Shown: in pieces, positions 34,904-50,271 of the stretch
How the letters are laid out: every line of letters begins with the position of its first letter
Numbering within the stretch: the first letter of the stretch is position 1
Assembly (NCBI GenBank): GCA_900380265.1
Contig: LR025083.1
Coordinates: forward strand, 248,001 to 312,000
Direction of reading: 5' to 3'
Length of the DNA: 64,000 nucleotides
Source: Serratia symbiotica
GTDB lineage: Bacteria; Pseudomonadota; Gammaproteobacteria; Enterobacterales; Enterobacteriaceae
Program-made: the position numbers and the translations under genes
Notes under the pieces: model-generated
Databases searched by the model: none
Told to the model about the DNA's origin: nothing
What the model saw: the letters and a program-made list of their open reading frames with translations, nothing else

Positions 34904-35557
34904 ATGAATCAGATACTACTTTCAGATTTTGGCACACAGATAGAACGCGTTGAACGTGCTATCGATACATTGCGCCAGGGGCACGGGGTGATGGTCCTTG
35001 ATGACGAAACCCGTGAAAATGAAGGTGATATAATTTTCTCTGCTGAAACTATGACGGTTGAGCAAATGGCGCTAACCATTCGCCACGGAAGTGGTATCGT
35101 GTGTCTGTGTATCACAGAAGATCGCCGACAGCAGCTAGATTTACCGATGATGGTAACTAATAACTCCAGCCACTTTCAGACACCTTTCACTGTAAGCATT
35201 GAAGCGGCACGGGATGTTACGACGGGGGTTTCTGCACTGGATCGCCTGAGTACTATCCGTGCAGCTATTTCCGATAGTACCAAACCAAGCGATCTAAACC
35301 GACCAGGCCATGTGTTTCCGCTGAGAGCGCAAGCGGGTGGAGTACTAACCCGCCGAGGTCATACCGAAGCGACTATCGATCTGGTAGCGTTAGCAGGTTT
35401 TAAACCTGCTGGTGTGCTGTGTGAACTAACTAATGATAATGGCAGCATGGCTCGTGCGCAGGAAGTAATGGTATTCGCGAAGCAGCATGGTATGGTAGTA
35501 CTGACTATCGAAGATCTAGTGGCTTATCGACAAGCCCATGAGCAAAAAGCCAGTTAA
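34904..35557 (+). CDS. ribB: 3,4-dihydroxy-2-butanone 4-phosphate synthase RibB
   Basis: Converts ribulose 5-phosphate to the four-carbon unit of riboflavin. The acidic loop [17 protein letters not shown] binds Mg2+ and substrate; [37 protein letters not shown] and [19 protein letters not shown] are conserved. 217 residues, as in E. coli. Start is the ATG at 34904 with GAGG nine bases upstream; the in-frame ATG at 34889 overlaps that ribosome binding site. Controlled by the FMN riboswitch just upstream. Intact. Confidence 0.98.
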   Translation: MNQILLSDFGTQIERVERAIDTLRQGHGVMVLDDETRENEGDIIFSAETMTVEQMALTIRHGSGIVCLCITEDRRQQLDLPMMVTNNSSHFQTPFTVSIEAARDVTTGVSALDRLSTIRAAISDSTKPSDLNRPGHVFPLRAQAGGVLTRRGHTEATIDLVALAGFKPAGVLCELTNDNGSMARAQEVMVFAKQHGMVVLTIEDLVAYRQAHEQKAS

Positions 35558-38500
35558 CATTACAACCTCAGGTCTAGAATGGTGTCACTCACTTCATAGT
35601 TGTTTCAAGTAAGAATAATATGCGGATAGAAGTGCGATAGATCTGGGGGTAATCAGCTGGAGATCTTCACATAGGCTGCTGTCACAGGCTGATCGTCAAC
35701 TAATCAAATTTCGCTTACCACTGCCGGTTACCGTCCAGTTTCCTTCAAACTGTATCGAAGTGCGACATTACTGAACAATCATACTCTATAACAAATAGAG
35801 GTCTTAAAATGTCGCGATTTTCTTGCTGTTTTGTTAATCTAAATATTAACATTGTATGTAAGAAGGTGGATGGTTGATAGTATCATCTAACAGTAGATTC
35901 GCATCTTATGAAAAGCAAATTGGAACTAAGTGCCTATGATGTGTGAATATCTTAAATAACATAGAAAAAACACCTGTTAGCAATGATGATTTCCGAGTAG
36001 TCTCCAAGAAGTTCCAACTATCGTCCTTCAACTTAAAGGCAAATATCTCACAGAGTATCACTCCACAAGGTAGGCATTTAGCAAGGGCCTTGCATCTAAT
36101 TCTTTAGATCGATGCATTAGATTGTTCTCTAAGATCATCTCTTCCATATGAAGTAAGCTGTTTCGCAGGATGTTTTTCAACGGGAAGCATTGTAGAGGTT
36201 GTTGCAAATTGCTACGAGCATATTGACTGTATTGGTATCAATGCAAGTCAATAAGGTGAAGATATGATGTGCTGGCAGATCAGCAAAATGTTCAATCTGA
36301 TTTGACTATGTGCAATCCGCTTTGAGTGTCAAAAGTATTACTGGTTTGCTTATAAAAACAGCTAGTTAGCCTTGATTTAGCTTCCAGGTGTATCTTTTGG
36401 AATAAAGTGTACTTATACAGCGAGGGTGGCGTCTCAGGATTGTCCCAACAACTGAGTCATGTTATTGCCAGTCCACTTAAAGTAAGTTATCAATTCAGCT
36501 AAATTGGATAGGTGAAAACAGGATCCCTACAAAGTTTCTTCTGTGTTTGCTGATCGGTATTGAGTCGGCATCAGTCAATTACTAGCACTTAACTCTCCTA
36601 TTATATTATAAGTACGCCCATCTAGTATGTCTTATGAATTTGCTGGCACACTCTTTAATCTGCGCCAGTATGCACTTGATAATAGGTATCTTCACAACAG
36701 TACACCTAGTGGTAAACTGTGTGGTCATGGAAGCTAAATTCAGTTGCTTTTCACGCCATACGAGGCTTTAGTGAATAGCAATGTTCTTGATGGGCCTCGC
36801 TCGGTTATATTAAGTGAGCGGATATGGCTTTTGCGGCGTTGTATAGTGTTATGTTTGTTGAGTATTATGACGCAGTCGCCATACGCGAGGATACGGGTCA
36901 CTGCAGCCGTTGTTATACGTGGCAGTTTCTGGCACCGGCGTGTCCCACCTGTATCGTTACTCTATAATTTTTCAGGTATCGTTCATAAACTTGCCGTTGG
37001 GAGGGTGGCAGTGTTTAGGAAAGTGAACCATGATGCTGAATTAGCTAGGTTTCTCACTATGTATCATCATTCAACAGGCGAGCTTGGTCATCCAAACATA
37101 CCTCTTATTTGTAGAACCTATTGTTTACTTGTATAGTGGCAATAGGGCTAGTCGTAACTGTTATTGCCATTTGCATAGGCGTTTCTTGTGCAAGAAAGAG
37201 GATAATATCTATGGAGAGACGGAGGCAGGTTTGCCCAGGTCATTTTACTAAACACAAGAAATCATTTTTTATTGATAGTTCTGTATGCGTATGTAAGGTT
37301 CAAGTGGGTGATTTAATATGTATAACGTGCGTTAAAAAGTTTCTACTTAGTATGAGTAGAGCGTGGTGGTAGTATGCAATACATCAACGACAATACGTGT
37401 TCGCATCTAATAATCGGCTGCCATGGGCCATAGAGGTTTTGGGACAATTAACATCTTTGCTAGGCATTGATGCTTCTGATGAATGTATCTAACCTGCTCA
37501 ATGTTAAGCACAGAGGTTTTTCTGGTTTGTAGTGTGAGTTTCAGCGATTCAGGGAGACCGATGACTGTATAGCGTTCCCGCTGTATCTAAGCGGGAGTCG
37601 TACTGCAGCTATAAAAAGGAAAGTTAATTTGTAAGCTGAATTTATTCTTTTAACCGTTTCTATTAGAGAAACAACTAATAGGCGTGCAGCTATTATGTAG
37701 TATTGGCAGCATTAGTAGATGCTGTTCACATAATAGTCTGTCTTTACTCCGTCTCTGCTCACCGGATCTGCTCACGGATCCAGATCCCCCGTTAAAACTT
37801 GCGGTAAGTAGACCAAGATTACACAGTTTAACTCTTTCTTTAGCTTACAAACCCTTACCAGGTGTCGAGGTAGTAACCCGGTCAGTCTCTGACGCGGAGG
37901 CGAGATTCTGGTAGAACTAACTATTTATTCTGCTTATTTTTTAAACCATCATCTCACTGATTTAGAGCGGCGATTGCATACTTTTTGAGAAAGTATTGAA
38001 GTTAGAATGAGGGGCCGGTCAATTAGTAAGACTAGTACTTAACTTACTCAACAGCATTGAGTAAGTTAACAATCCAGCATTTAAGGAAATTAAATTTATG
38101 CTTCGTCAAGATAGCGTATTACTAGTATTCTGCCACTGAATAAGTGCAGACAGAATTGAGCATTAATCGCTACCCAGATTGTGAAAGGTGATTTTAGAAA
38201 TGGGTACGGTTTGCATTATAAGCTTAACACAAGCTATTCTGATATATCAAATACTCTGTGTCAATGTGAGAGAACTGTGACATATAGTATAGTGAATATT
38301 ATCTATATTGCGTCAGCTAGGCAGGTTATAAGAATAACCAGCATTGAGACTAAAGTGTGCTAAAATCATCATACGACGAGCTTTGTTGATTTTCCGAATG
38401 TCGTATGACGGTTAGCAGAACTTTTGTGCTGTTCTAGCTTATGTCCTCGTCTGATTGGTAAATTTAAAGAAAGTGCTTCTACCTAGCTTGGTAGGCTCAA

Positions 38501-38789
38501 GCTGCCTAGAATTAAAGGCAGGTGAGCAGTTTCTTCATTTACATGCTCCATAGTGCAGGACATATCGCGATATTAGAGCTAATGATAAACAAATTGAGTT
38601 GCCGATTTTATAAGGCTGAGGTTATTTATCTGGTTCCAGGGTATTACATCTTGTATAGCTTTCAGCTTTGGCTCCTTTCTCTTTTATTTTATAGCGTATG
38701 AAAGGATATAATTCACCATAAAGCAGTTTTAAATTATCCAGTTGGTATAAAAACTTGTTTTATATTCTCATATAAAACTCAGGAGTATG
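35558..38789. other. 3.2 kb between ribB and the nudF remnant
   Basis: In E. coli genes such as tolC lie between ribB and nudF. I could not trace tolC on the minus strand. The longest open frame of the non-coding DNA (36744-37136, 130 codons, plus strand) is of no known family, and an open frame of this length is expected by chance in so much A+T-rich DNA. A perfect 13-bp hairpin occurs at 38039-38069. Confidence 0.5.
38039..38069. repeat. perfect 13-bp hairpin in non-coding DNA
   Basis: TTAACTTACTCAA at 38039-38051 and TTGAGTAAGTTAA at 38057-38069 with loop CAGCA. It lies 720 bases before the nudF remnant, in the area where the divergent tolC-nudF promoters would have been. No T tract follows. 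Confidence 0.5.
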
Positions 38790-39412
38790 CTTTTATCAAA
38801 TATTTTTGCCATCTCCTCTGACTTTAACACACAGTCAGAGCATGTTCTCTGGGCGAGTAGTGCTTGATGTTGTCACTTAACTGATATTTGTTGCACCAGT
38901 GTTGATGCAACGGTGAAATGATTGTGAATATCAAAAGAGTGATGTCTGATCGTAGAAATGCGCTAGTGTTGTGACCTGCTCACCGAGTAGGTGAGCAAAC
39001 GATACTGACTAAACAATTTTCAACCAGCGCTTTTGATACCAGTTATTTACTTCAGGTGTTAGAAATCCTCGCAGGAATAACGAAGGCAGGCGAGAGTATC
39101 GAGGATATGCCACTCCTCGAAGATCTAAAAAGGCTACTATATATTTTGGGTATGCTAAGCTCATTCCAGACGATCTAGGTAACACAAGATAAACTAGAGG
39201 AGGATTTATCGCTCATGCTCGGACGAGCGCCCCTCGATTCGTGTCTATTCCCGTACCTTGTAAGTAGACATCCTGTCTACGTGGTGAGGTGTAAGCGATT
39301 TGAACAATTGGATGCAGAAGGGCTGATCAATAACGTTATATTAGTGATACAACTATGCTGGTTCGTGTTGCCTCTAATCGTTAAGAAAACCATCAGTTCA
39401 GTAATAGCATAG
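38790..39412 (+). pseudogene. nudF: nudF remnant (ADP-ribose pyrophosphatase)
   Basis: NUDIX hydrolase of ADP-ribose. The plus strand reads AFDTSYLLQVLEILAGITKA then GESIEDMPLLEDLKRL near 39025-39130, matching YDTSETPWLLEMVAGMIEEG and GESVEDVARREAIEEAG, with the catalytic Glu residues of the NUDIX box lost. It ends with VYVVRCKRFEQLDAEGLINN near 39255-39340, matching the NudF tail. Frameshifts lie between. First of four dead genes upstream of parE. Confidence 0.78.
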
Positions 39413-39419
39413 CGTGACC

Positions 39420-39810
39420 CCTGGAGTTTCCGGGAATCAGTAGGCTAAACATCATGGATTACGCTTCATGATTTCGTGGTCTGCTACAAAACGAGATAAT
39501 CGGGGAAACACTAACTGATCAGGAAAATGCGCCTCACGATCGTTTTATCATAAGCCAACCCCACTGGCTGGTAGAAATCGAGAAGATATTGCATATTTTA
39601 ACAGCTTAGAATCTGTCTAACATAAAGGTATGGATTTATTATGACACAATAGTTTCCGAAACGTGCCCACCCATACAATCAATGAGCTAAAGCGCATTAT
39701 GAGATCTTATTAAAAATTAAATAAACCTAATGATATCATTAAATTGATTTTTCTTTCTGATTGGCTTCGGAATTGGTGGCATGGAGCGATGATGGACCCG
39801 ACTGATTAAA
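39420..39810 (+). pseudogene. yqiB: yqiB remnant (DUF1249)
   Basis: Only the C-terminal part is readable: INELKRIMRSY near 39685 and IFLSDWLRNWWHGAMMDP near 39750-39805, matching QFLADWLRYCLAHGAMAIP of YqiB. Earlier codons are broken by stops. Lies between nudF and cpdA as in E. coli. Confidence 0.68.
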
Positions 39811-39835
39811 AATACTAAATTAAAATGAGAACCCT

Positions 39836-40650
39836 GTGAGAATTTTTGAAATAGACTGTTTAGTGGGCACAGCCAGGATATTAGAAAGCATTAATATCCA
39901 TCTTCTGCAGACAAACACAAGACCTTGCGCGGCATCAACACTGATTTTAGGAACCATGTGGTGCTGGATGCTATCCAAGCAAAGTGTCGTGAGTTTGTGT
40001 CTTATTGTAGCAGCTGGCGATTGTACACAAGATTCCTTACGGGTTATTTAGCAATACGCTGCTGAAGGTATTTCAATCAGCTTCTTCTTGCGTCTGATTG
40101 TCTAGTTAGTATGACGACCCACCTGGAATAATGGATGTTTTAACTAGCGCAACTATTCTGCTTCTCAAAGCAGGCGTTGCGGGAAAGACAGTTAGCAGGT
40201 TGTATTTCCTATACAGCCAAGTGTATAGGTTTCGCACGGTGTGAACGAACCCAATACCGTCCCTGCATTGACTGTGCTTGATCTGCCAACCTTCCACTGC
40301 GTTGATACGCAGGTACTCCTAAACCAACCAGCCTATTTCGCTTTCGGAATTGTACCTGGTTCGATTAACATAGCTGTCGCAACCTGTATACGTTGGTTAT
40401 GATCTTCTCCGTTACCCCAAGATGAACACATTTCTATTTGGGTAGATTTACCAAGATTTTAATCTCGAATCGCAGGCGTTGCCTGTTGACAGGTTCCTCC
40501 ACCTGCGTGTAATTCAAAATGAACTCTATGTATTTTAGTCTTGAGAATCTATTCCACGCTGGTGTGCTCTTAGTCTGTTGCCGAATAGCAGTGTTGAGAC
40601 GCAGACCTGTCATGTGTGCAACATAAGCATTTCTTTAAATATAGATCAGA
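39836..40650 (+). pseudogene. cpdA: cpdA remnant (3',5'-cAMP phosphodiesterase)
   Basis: CpdA hydrolyses cAMP. VGTARILESINIHLLQTNTR near 39856 corresponds to the N-terminus, but the metal-binding DTH of the family reads NIH. LIVAAGDCTQDSLRVI near 40004-40050 keeps the GD..QD motif, then QYAAEGIS, ILLLKAGVAGKTVSRLYFLY near 40160-40210 and PPACNSK near 40500. Frameshifts and stops throughout. Suggests loss of cAMP turnover control. Confidence 0.8.
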
Positions 40651-40660
40651 ATGGATGCTA

Positions 40661-41240
40661 ATGTCTGCGAAATTACTCTATCTACATAAATTTGAGCAAC
40701 TCAATTAGTTGGTAACGGCCACAGCCTTTAAAATCTGTTGGAATGAGCCATTATCCCGACATGGATCTCCTGGTACGGTAGTTACCGTAGCGTGCTACTA
40801 AATCTCTTTAACATACTAGAAAGTTTGATGATAGAGAGGACTGGGCGGACTCAAGAAGTGCTTAGTTCTTGATCTGGGCACTATTAAGTAATGGGTTAGT
40901 TAGTATTTTAGTGTCTACGGTGATGTTTAAGTCATCAGTGAAGCCACTGAACCAATTTTATTGGTAAAAACAAGAAGCCTATATCGGCTAGCAATATGTG
41001 CTAGAGTTACAGTATATTATGATCTAAAAGTATTGTGGTACATAGCCTCTTTATTATCATCGGATTTAACCAACTCGCTTCAATAAACAAGCAATAGGAC
41101 TCTTGATACAGATAAGGAATGACCGATTATACTACCTGTATGTGAATGGTAAAATTAGGTGAAACCATGCCTTTGGTAGTGTCAAATACTACTTTTCTAA
41201 GCTTGCACATTTTTAGGCCAACATTCGAGTATAAAATGAA
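40661..41240 (+). pseudogene. yqiA: yqiA remnant (esterase)
   Basis: Begins MSAKLLYLHKFEQLN at the ATG 40661, matching MSTLLYLHGFNSS of YqiA. Later pieces YYDLKV near 41015, SDLTNSLQ near 41060 and NHAFGSVKYYF near 41165-41195 match YDLKV, PDLIWLLQ and NHAFTGFEDYF in order. Stops and frameshifts break it. It precedes parE directly, as in E. coli. Confidence 0.75.
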
Positions 41241-41395
41241 TGTAAGCAAAGGTTTTATAGCAGCTCAATCGGCTTTCTACTTGAGGATAGTTTGCACGCT
41301 AATGAAGTTCTTACAGCTTATATTTAGATAAATAAGCGATTGAGCTCAGTAGATGCAGCTAATAATGGTGCGTCTTGCAAGGCGCAGGAAATTAA

Positions 41396-43345
<1,950 letters not shown>

Positions 43346-43670
43346 ATTGTTATCAGGACTAGCGATGTCTCCAAGGACAAACAATTCAGGCTAGCATGTT
43401 TATAAGCATTGGTAGAGTGAACTAAGTGACGAAGAAGAAAATGTTGTTTAATTATGTCTATTAAGTCATTTGCAATACCAAAAGCTGATGTAAGAGGGAG
43501 AAATAGAGCGGAGAAATAAAACATAAGCGTATTTAGCTATCAGCTTTCAATGAGAGATGATGCTATCTGTTACTAACGCTTAGTAACCAGGTGTAGTGCT
43601 GATTAACTTAAGTATTTCCTCTTTATCATTTAACACTTACTTCCATACTATGGTCTGAGGACATTGGTTA
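43346..43670. other. parE-parC spacer
   Basis: About 325 bases with no recognised gene, although in E. coli several genes separate parE and parC. The last bases carry GAGGA before the parC ATG. Confidence 0.5.
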
Positions 43671-45941
43671 ATGACTAATTTAACTCATGACGGTGTCGAG
43701 CGGTTAGCGCTGCACACTTTCACTGAAAACGCCTATCTAAATTATTCCATGTACGTCATTATGGATCGAGCGTTGCCTTATATTGGGGATGGGTTAAAGC
43801 CGGTACAGCGTCGTATCATTTACGCCATGTCCGAGTTGGGACTAAGCAACAGCGCAAAATTTAAGAAATCTGCCCGTACAGTGGGCGACGTGCTAGGTAA
43901 ATACCATCCGCATGGCGATAGTGCCTGTTATGAAGCCATGGTTTTGATGGCACAATCGTTCTCATATCGTTATCCGCTGGTCGATGGCCAAGGGAACTGG
44001 GGGGCACCAGATGATCCTAAGTCATTTGCCGCTATGCGTTATACCGAATCGCGCCTGTCTAAATATGCGGAAGTCCTTTTAAGTGAACTACGAAAGGACA
44101 CAGCTGATTGGGTGCCAAATTTTGACGGTACTCTTCAGGAACCGAAGATATTGCCGGCTCGCTTGCCAAATATTTTACTAAACGGTACTACGGGTATCGC
44201 TGTTGGTATGTCAACTGATATTCCACCACATAATGTACGTGAAATAGTAACTGCAGTCGTAACACTGATCGATAAGCCAGGTGCTTTTCTTGATGATCTA
44301 CTCGTATTCGTTCAAGGTCCGGATTTTCCTACTGAGGCTGAGATTATTACTCCGCGAGGTGAAATGCGGGAAATTTACCAGAATGGTCGCGGTGCGGTGC
44401 GCATGCGTGCTGTGTGGAAAAAGGAAGACAACACCGCAGTGATTACTGCGTTGCCATACCAGGTTTCCGGTGCAAAAGTCCTTGAACAGATCGCTAAACA
44501 GATACGTACTAAGAAGTTACCGATGATCGAAGATCTGCGTGATGAGTCTGATCATTTGAATCCGACGCGTCTTGTAGTTGTGCTGCGTTCTCATCAGGTT
44601 ACTCTGGATCAAGTAATGAACCACTTGTTCGCTACCACCGATCTAGAACGCAGTTATCGCGTTAACATGAATATGATTGGATTAGATAATCGCCCACAAG
44701 TAAAAGGGTTGTTGGAGATTTTAACCGAGTGGTTGGCGTATCGTCGTGATACAGTACGTCGACGCCTTAGCTATCAGCTTGGAAAAGTGTTGAAAAGTTT
44801 GTACTTCCTTGAAGGTTTGCTTGTAGCTTTTCTCAACATCGATCAGGTGATCTACATTATCCGCAGTGAGGATCAACCCAAACTAGTGCTGATGCAGAGT
44901 TTCGGTATCTCGGACACTCAGGCGGAAGCAATATTAGAGCTTAAGCTACGCCATTTAGTAAAGCTGGAAGAGTTAAAGATGCGGGGGGAGCAGAATGAAT
45001 TAGTTAAAGAGCGGGATCAATTACAAGAGCTTTTATCTTCTGAGCGAAAACTACGCACCTTACTCAAGCAAGAGATCCAGGCTGATGCGCATGCTTATGG
45101 CGACGACCGCCGTTCTCCAGTAATCGAACGTGAAGAAGCCAAGGCAATTCAGGCGCACGCTTTGGCACCATCTGAACCAGTGACTATTGTGTTATCCGCG
45201 ATGGGGTGGATACGTAATGCTAAGGGTCACAATATCGAACCAGAAAGATTAAACTATAAGACTGGTGATAGCTTCCGTAGCATCGCGCGAGGGCAAAGCA
45301 ACCAGTCGGTGGTATTTATCGACTCTACAGGCCGAAGCTATGCGCTTGATCCACGGACGTTGCCTTCAGCACGTGGGCAAGGCGATCCATTAACTAGTAA
45401 GTTAACACTACCATTAGGAGCAACAATTGAACAAATGCTTATGGCAGAAGAGGATCAGAAACTAGTGATGGCTTGCGATGCTGGATACGGTTTCATTTGT
45501 ACTTTCCATGACTTGATAGCACGTAACCGTACTGGTAAAGTGATGATTGCCTTCCCAGATGGATCAAAGCTATTACCAATTATAAAGATCTATGACAAAG
45601 ACAATATGCTGCTATCAATCACTTCTGCAGGATTTGTGCTGATGTTCCCGGTCACCGATTTGCCAGAATTTAAGGGTAAAAGTAAGGGAAAGGGGCACAA
45701 GATTATTGCTATTCCAGCGAATCAGGCCGGAGTTAGGGAAGATAAACTGGCTTGGCTATTTCTTCTGTCTTCAAAAACTGCCATTACCTTGCATGTAGGA
45801 AAACGGAAAACAACGCTGAGACAAAAAGCGCTGCAAAAATTTCGTGGCGATCGCGGCCGGACAGGAATTCAATTGCCAAGCGGATTGCAACGTATTGACT
45901 GCATAAATGTAAATACATCACAGAGTGATGCTAGAGAATAG
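43671..45941 (+). CDS. parC: DNA topoisomerase IV subunit A (ParC)
   Basis: DNA-cutting subunit of topoisomerase IV. The winged-helix part has [20 protein letters not shown] and [20 protein letters not shown] (Ser and Glu of the quinolone-resistance region unchanged). The catalytic Tyr is in [12 protein letters not shown], and [20 protein letters not shown] is conserved. The coiled-coil region has [20 protein letters not shown], and the C-terminal beta-pinwheel is complete with VHVGKRKT-type repeats ([11 protein letters not shown]). 756 residues against 752 in E. coli. SD GAGGA lies about ten bases before the ATG. Confidence 0.98.
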   Translation: MTNLTHDGVERLALHTFTENAYLNYSMYVIMDRALPYIGDGLKPVQRRIIYAMSELGLSNSAKFKKSARTVGDVLGKYHPHGDSACYEAMVLMAQSFSYRYPLVDGQGNWGAPDDPKSFAAMRYTESRLSKYAEVLLSELRKDTADWVPNFDGTLQEPKILPARLPNILLNGTTGIAVGMSTDIPPHNVREIVTAVVTLIDKPGAFLDDLLVFVQGPDFPTEAEIITPRGEMREIYQNGRGAVRMRAVWKKEDNTAVITALPYQVSGAKVLEQIAKQIRTKKLPMIEDLRDESDHLNPTRLVVVLRSHQVTLDQVMNHLFATTDLERSYRVNMNMIGLDNRPQVKGLLEILTEWLAYRRDTVRRRLSYQLGKVLKSLYFLEGLLVAFLNIDQVIYIIRSEDQPKLVLMQSFGISDTQAEAILELKLRHLVKLEELKMRGEQNELVKERDQLQELLSSERKLRTLLKQEIQADAHAYGDDRRSPVIEREEAKAIQAHALAPSEPVTIVLSAMGWIRNAKGHNIEPERLNYKTGDSFRSIARGQSNQSVVFIDSTGRSYALDPRTLPSARGQGDPLTSKLTLPLGATIEQMLMAEEDQKLVMACDAGYGFICTFHDLIARNRTGKVMIAFPDGSKLLPIIKIYDKDNMLLSITSAGFVLMFPVTDLPEFKGKSKGKGHKIIAIPANQAGVREDKLAWLFLLSSKTAITLHVGKRKTTLRQKALQKFRGDRGRTGIQLPSGLQRIDCINVNTSQSDARE

Positions 45942-46028
45942 TAGGGTACTAAAAATCAGCGATATCAGGATAATCAATAGAGCGCGCTAGTCCAGTAAGC
46001 CGTAGTGAGGCTATACGCCAATGATTAT

Positions 46029-47288
<1,260 letters not shown>

Positions 47289-47325
47289 TTATTACTATAG
47301 GTTATCTAACCTGATTTTGTACTGT

Positions 47326-47595
47326 TCATGGAACATTACCTGCAGTTCCCTTAAGTGTTCGGTCTTGCTTCCATTCTTCAGGGGTATATGTCTTGATCGA
47401 TAAAGAGTGAATCCGGTTATCAGCGATGTATGCCATCAGCTGTGAATAAACCGCCTGATGTTGTTTGAGGCGATTCATAGTGCTGAATATTTCGCCTACC
47501 ACAATTACCTGGAAATGGCTACCATCATTTGTGATATACGCTGTTTCAAGTGCTAATGCTTCTATTAGCACCTTTTTAATCTCGTTATTTTCCAT
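47326..47595 (-). CDS. ibaG: BolA-family protein IbaG
   Basis: BolA-type protein, a partner of monothiol glutaredoxin in Fe-S cluster handling; named for acid-stress effects. [31 protein letters not shown] (conserved His for cluster binding), and [17 protein letters not shown] match. 89 residues against 84: the E. coli end (RKLNGF) is replaced by LKGTAGNVP, a small C-terminal extension. It is the upstream neighbour of murA, and in E. coli follows mlaB, whose remnant is here. Confidence 0.95.
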   Translation of the reverse strand: MENNEIKKVLIEALALETAYITNDGSHFQVIVVGEIFSTMNRLKQHQAVYSQLMAYIADNRIHSLSIKTYTPEEWKQDRTLKGTAGNVP

Positions 47596-47989
47596 AGGAT
47601 CCAGTTATCTAACTATACTTAGCACAGAAAGCCCAGTAGCGGTCCTTGCTCCACTACTCTGAGTCATTAACTTAAATAAGCTTCTAAGGATCTGTTTAGT
47701 GATCGTTTTCTTGGTACTGACTCTGTCTTGCTTATAAAGCATAGTACACGGCCTGGTATCTTAGCGGGATAATTGGGTTTCTTAAACTAATAACCTATCC
47801 AATTAGGAAATTTATTTACTAGTGTAGAATTAGTCAGTAATTCACCTTCTCACAGAATCCTTATGCGCAATTATATAGCGTGCTCTTATGGTGGCTTGCT
47901 TGGCTGTAATAATCTGCAACTACAGGATAGATATAAACTAAAAAATTTATTTGATATAGGTTTGTCGTAATATATTTGTATTAAAATAA

Positions 47990-48300
47990 TAAGCATATAG
48001 TTATGCTGGTATCCACAGGTATTATAGATTACCGGTTGTATAGAGCTACCAACGATCTCAGCCGATCGTTTGTGCCGGAAATTTTAGCTCACCACCGGCT
48101 TGATGCTGGTGTTCACGTAAATGAATTAACAATGCTAGTCCAGCAGACTCTAGATGTTGCAAATGCGTCACATCAAGCTCGGGTTTATTCGCCAATAATT
48201 TGCAACGCTGTTGCCATACTAGCAACAACGTTGCCGAATTTAACTCCCCGCGTAAGATTAATTTCTGGAACTGAGATTCATAGCTAAGTGTCTTTTCATC
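47990..48300 (-). pseudogene. mlaB: mlaB remnant (STAS-domain protein of the Mla complex)
   Basis: MlaB is the cytoplasmic STAS subunit of the MlaFEDB lipid transporter. The minus strand reads LRGELNSATLLLVWQQRCKL, then LQHLESAGLALLIHL, matching the LSGELD..LLPLW and VDTGGLALLLHL segments of MlaB, and then meets TGA and TAG stops near 48070-48050. No good start codon remains. Confidence 0.7.
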
Positions 48301-48304
48301 AATG

Positions 48305-48960
48305 TTAAATTAAAATAATCGGCTTTTCTGTAGCAGCCGGTAGCTGTTTAGTGAGGTCGTTTATACCCTCTCCCCGCAGGAGAGGGGTCCATTCATTCTG
48401 CTTACTGCCAATCATACTGATCCCCTCAGCTATTATGTCATACGTCTGAACATCACTAGTTTTAGTATTATTGCGCCACTTAAAATCAAGATGTAGCGTC
48501 GGGCTCGTCATTACCCATGATGGTTACACGGATCGCAAGAATATTGGCATGGCAGACTGGCCGCTCAGGAGTGATCTGGTAACTTTTCCCATTATACATG
48601 ACATGGCCTGTCGATCACACTTCTCCAGATAAGTCTAGAAGGCGGTGAAATAAATCTCACGTTGTGCCGGCGTAGCTTCTTTGTAATAATATCCAAACAG
48701 AAGGGCACCAGCATATTTCACCTGCAAGAACGGCATTAACTCTTGATGCACAATGGTGCGTAGGTAGTTGGGATCCGTTCGGATTCTCGGCTGCTCAGCT
48801 TTTAAGCGGCTAAAAGTCTTGTTTGCCGCATCTTGCATCATGCTATATGGGTTGTTCTGAACGGCTGTATTCGGGAGGGTGTCATCGCTAGCAGGTCGAC
48901 TATTAATAAGTACTTCAATATGAGGGCGCTTCTCTTAATGACTGGGTATGGTAGGTAGTG
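48305..48960 (-). pseudogene. mlaC: mlaC remnant (periplasmic phospholipid carrier)
   Basis: MlaC carries phospholipids between outer-membrane MlaA and the MlaFEDB complex. [40 protein letters not shown] and [15 protein letters not shown] are clear down to a stop near 48635. In a second frame FKWRNNTKTSDVQTYDIIAE and GISMIGSKQNEWTPLLRGEG continue to 48305. The signal peptide is gone. At least one stop and one frameshift. Confidence 0.96.
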
Positions 48961-48964
48961 ATAC

Positions 48965-49463
48965 TATCATACCAGCTGCTATGTCTCCCGGTATCGCGTT
49001 ATCGTTTTTATACAGTAACTAGCCTACGAGTTCTTCCAACACGATCGCTGACTTGGTGTCTTGGATGGCGTCGCAGTATCTCAGAATCTTAGTGCCCATA
49101 TCTGTATCTGCCCAGCCGATAGTCAGCGCCAGATATTGCTCACTCAAAATGCCTGCGCTATGGCTCGCCAGGGAGCTAGTATTCAGGATATGGAAATAAT
49201 TATCCTGGATATCCAGAGCTACACGCAGCGTATAAGTTTTCATATCAAGCACAATATTAGCTACACGGCCAATCGCAACGCCGCCGCCTTTTACCGGCGA
49301 ATGTAGTTTCGTCCGCCGATATTATCAAAAGAAGTATAGACTCAGTAAGTTGCGTCATTTCCGACGGATTTAATATTCTTTACCTGTAGACAGGTAAAGG
49401 TATAGCGCACAAAGCAATCAGCATAAATGTTCCAATCCAGATCCCACTTTTATTAGTTTGCAT
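48965..49463 (-). pseudogene. mlaD: mlaD remnant (MCE-domain lipid-transfer protein)
   Basis: Starts MQTNKSGIWIGTFMLIALCA at 49463 (the membrane anchor of MlaD) and soon meets a TAA. The MCE domain then appears in another frame: RVANIVLDMKTYTLRVALDI, LSEQYLALTIGWADTDMGTK and DAIQDTKSAIVLEELVG before a TAG near 49019. The 3' tail is not recognisable. Confidence 0.93.
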
Positions 49464-49467
49464 CAAA

Positions 49468-50250
49468 TTAATTCCCAAACATCAGCGTCGTTAGGACAAA
49501 ATCTAATCCCAAACCCGCCAGTAACGAATGTACTACAGTATAGGTGGTAGCCTGGGTAATCCCTGCAGAGGTAGGGACAGCGTCATATCTGTTGAAGAGA
49601 GCAATCCAAGTGACAGTAATGGCGAGCACTAAGCTTTTGAGTAAGCAATTGAGTAGATCTTTTTTTCTACTCTATAGTATTTTATCTCTGCCCAGAAGAA
49701 TCTGCTATCGATGCTTTCTAGTCCACGCCGACGATAGAACCGCCGAAGATACCAAGGGCAACAAAGATCACTGTCAAAAGCGGCATGCTAATTAATCCGG
49801 CCTAAAACCGCAGCGCTACGATGCGCCGCAACGGATCGATGGCCATCATTTCCAAACTTGAGATTTGGTCGGTCTCCTTTAGTAGACCGATTTCTGCGGT
49901 AATCGAAGAGCCGCTGAAGCTAGTTAACAAAAATGCGGCGACTACCGGCTCTAACTCACGCAGTAGCGATAATGCGATCATCATACCTAGGCTAGCCTCA
50001 GCACTATAAGTGGTGAGAACTGTATAGCCTTGCAGGATTAATACTATGCCGATAAATAGGCCAGAGACTATGATAATTAGCAATGACTGCACGCCAATGC
50101 TATGTAGTTGCTTTAATAATAGAGGCCACTGTTTGCGTAGTTCTGGCTTCCCGACCAGCGCGTTGAATAACATCAACCCTGTGCACGGCCAAGGCTGGCG
50201 ATAGTTTCAATTCTCTAGCGCCCTACCGACGCTAACAGCTTTAATAACAT
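49468..50250 (-). pseudogene. mlaE: mlaE remnant (Mla permease)
   Basis: Starts MLLKLLASVGR at 50250, then a TAG at codon 12 and a frameshift. The main part reads [54 protein letters not shown] and [16 protein letters not shown], then a stop near 49802. The C-terminus [20 protein letters not shown] to LTTLMFGN is in another frame and ends at TAA 49470. Full length but broken. Confidence 0.96.
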
Positions 50251-50271
50251 GGGGGTATTCATTCCTTAATC

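Noticed and set aside
36744-37136. 130-codon open frame, the longest in the non-coding DNA
   Set aside because: No recognised family or clear SD. In roughly 40 kb of A+T-rich non-coding DNA read in six frames, about one frame of this length is expected by chance.
36000-38789. Expected tolC on the minus strand
   Set aside because: I could not find any TolC-like run at the expected place, so no feature is claimed.
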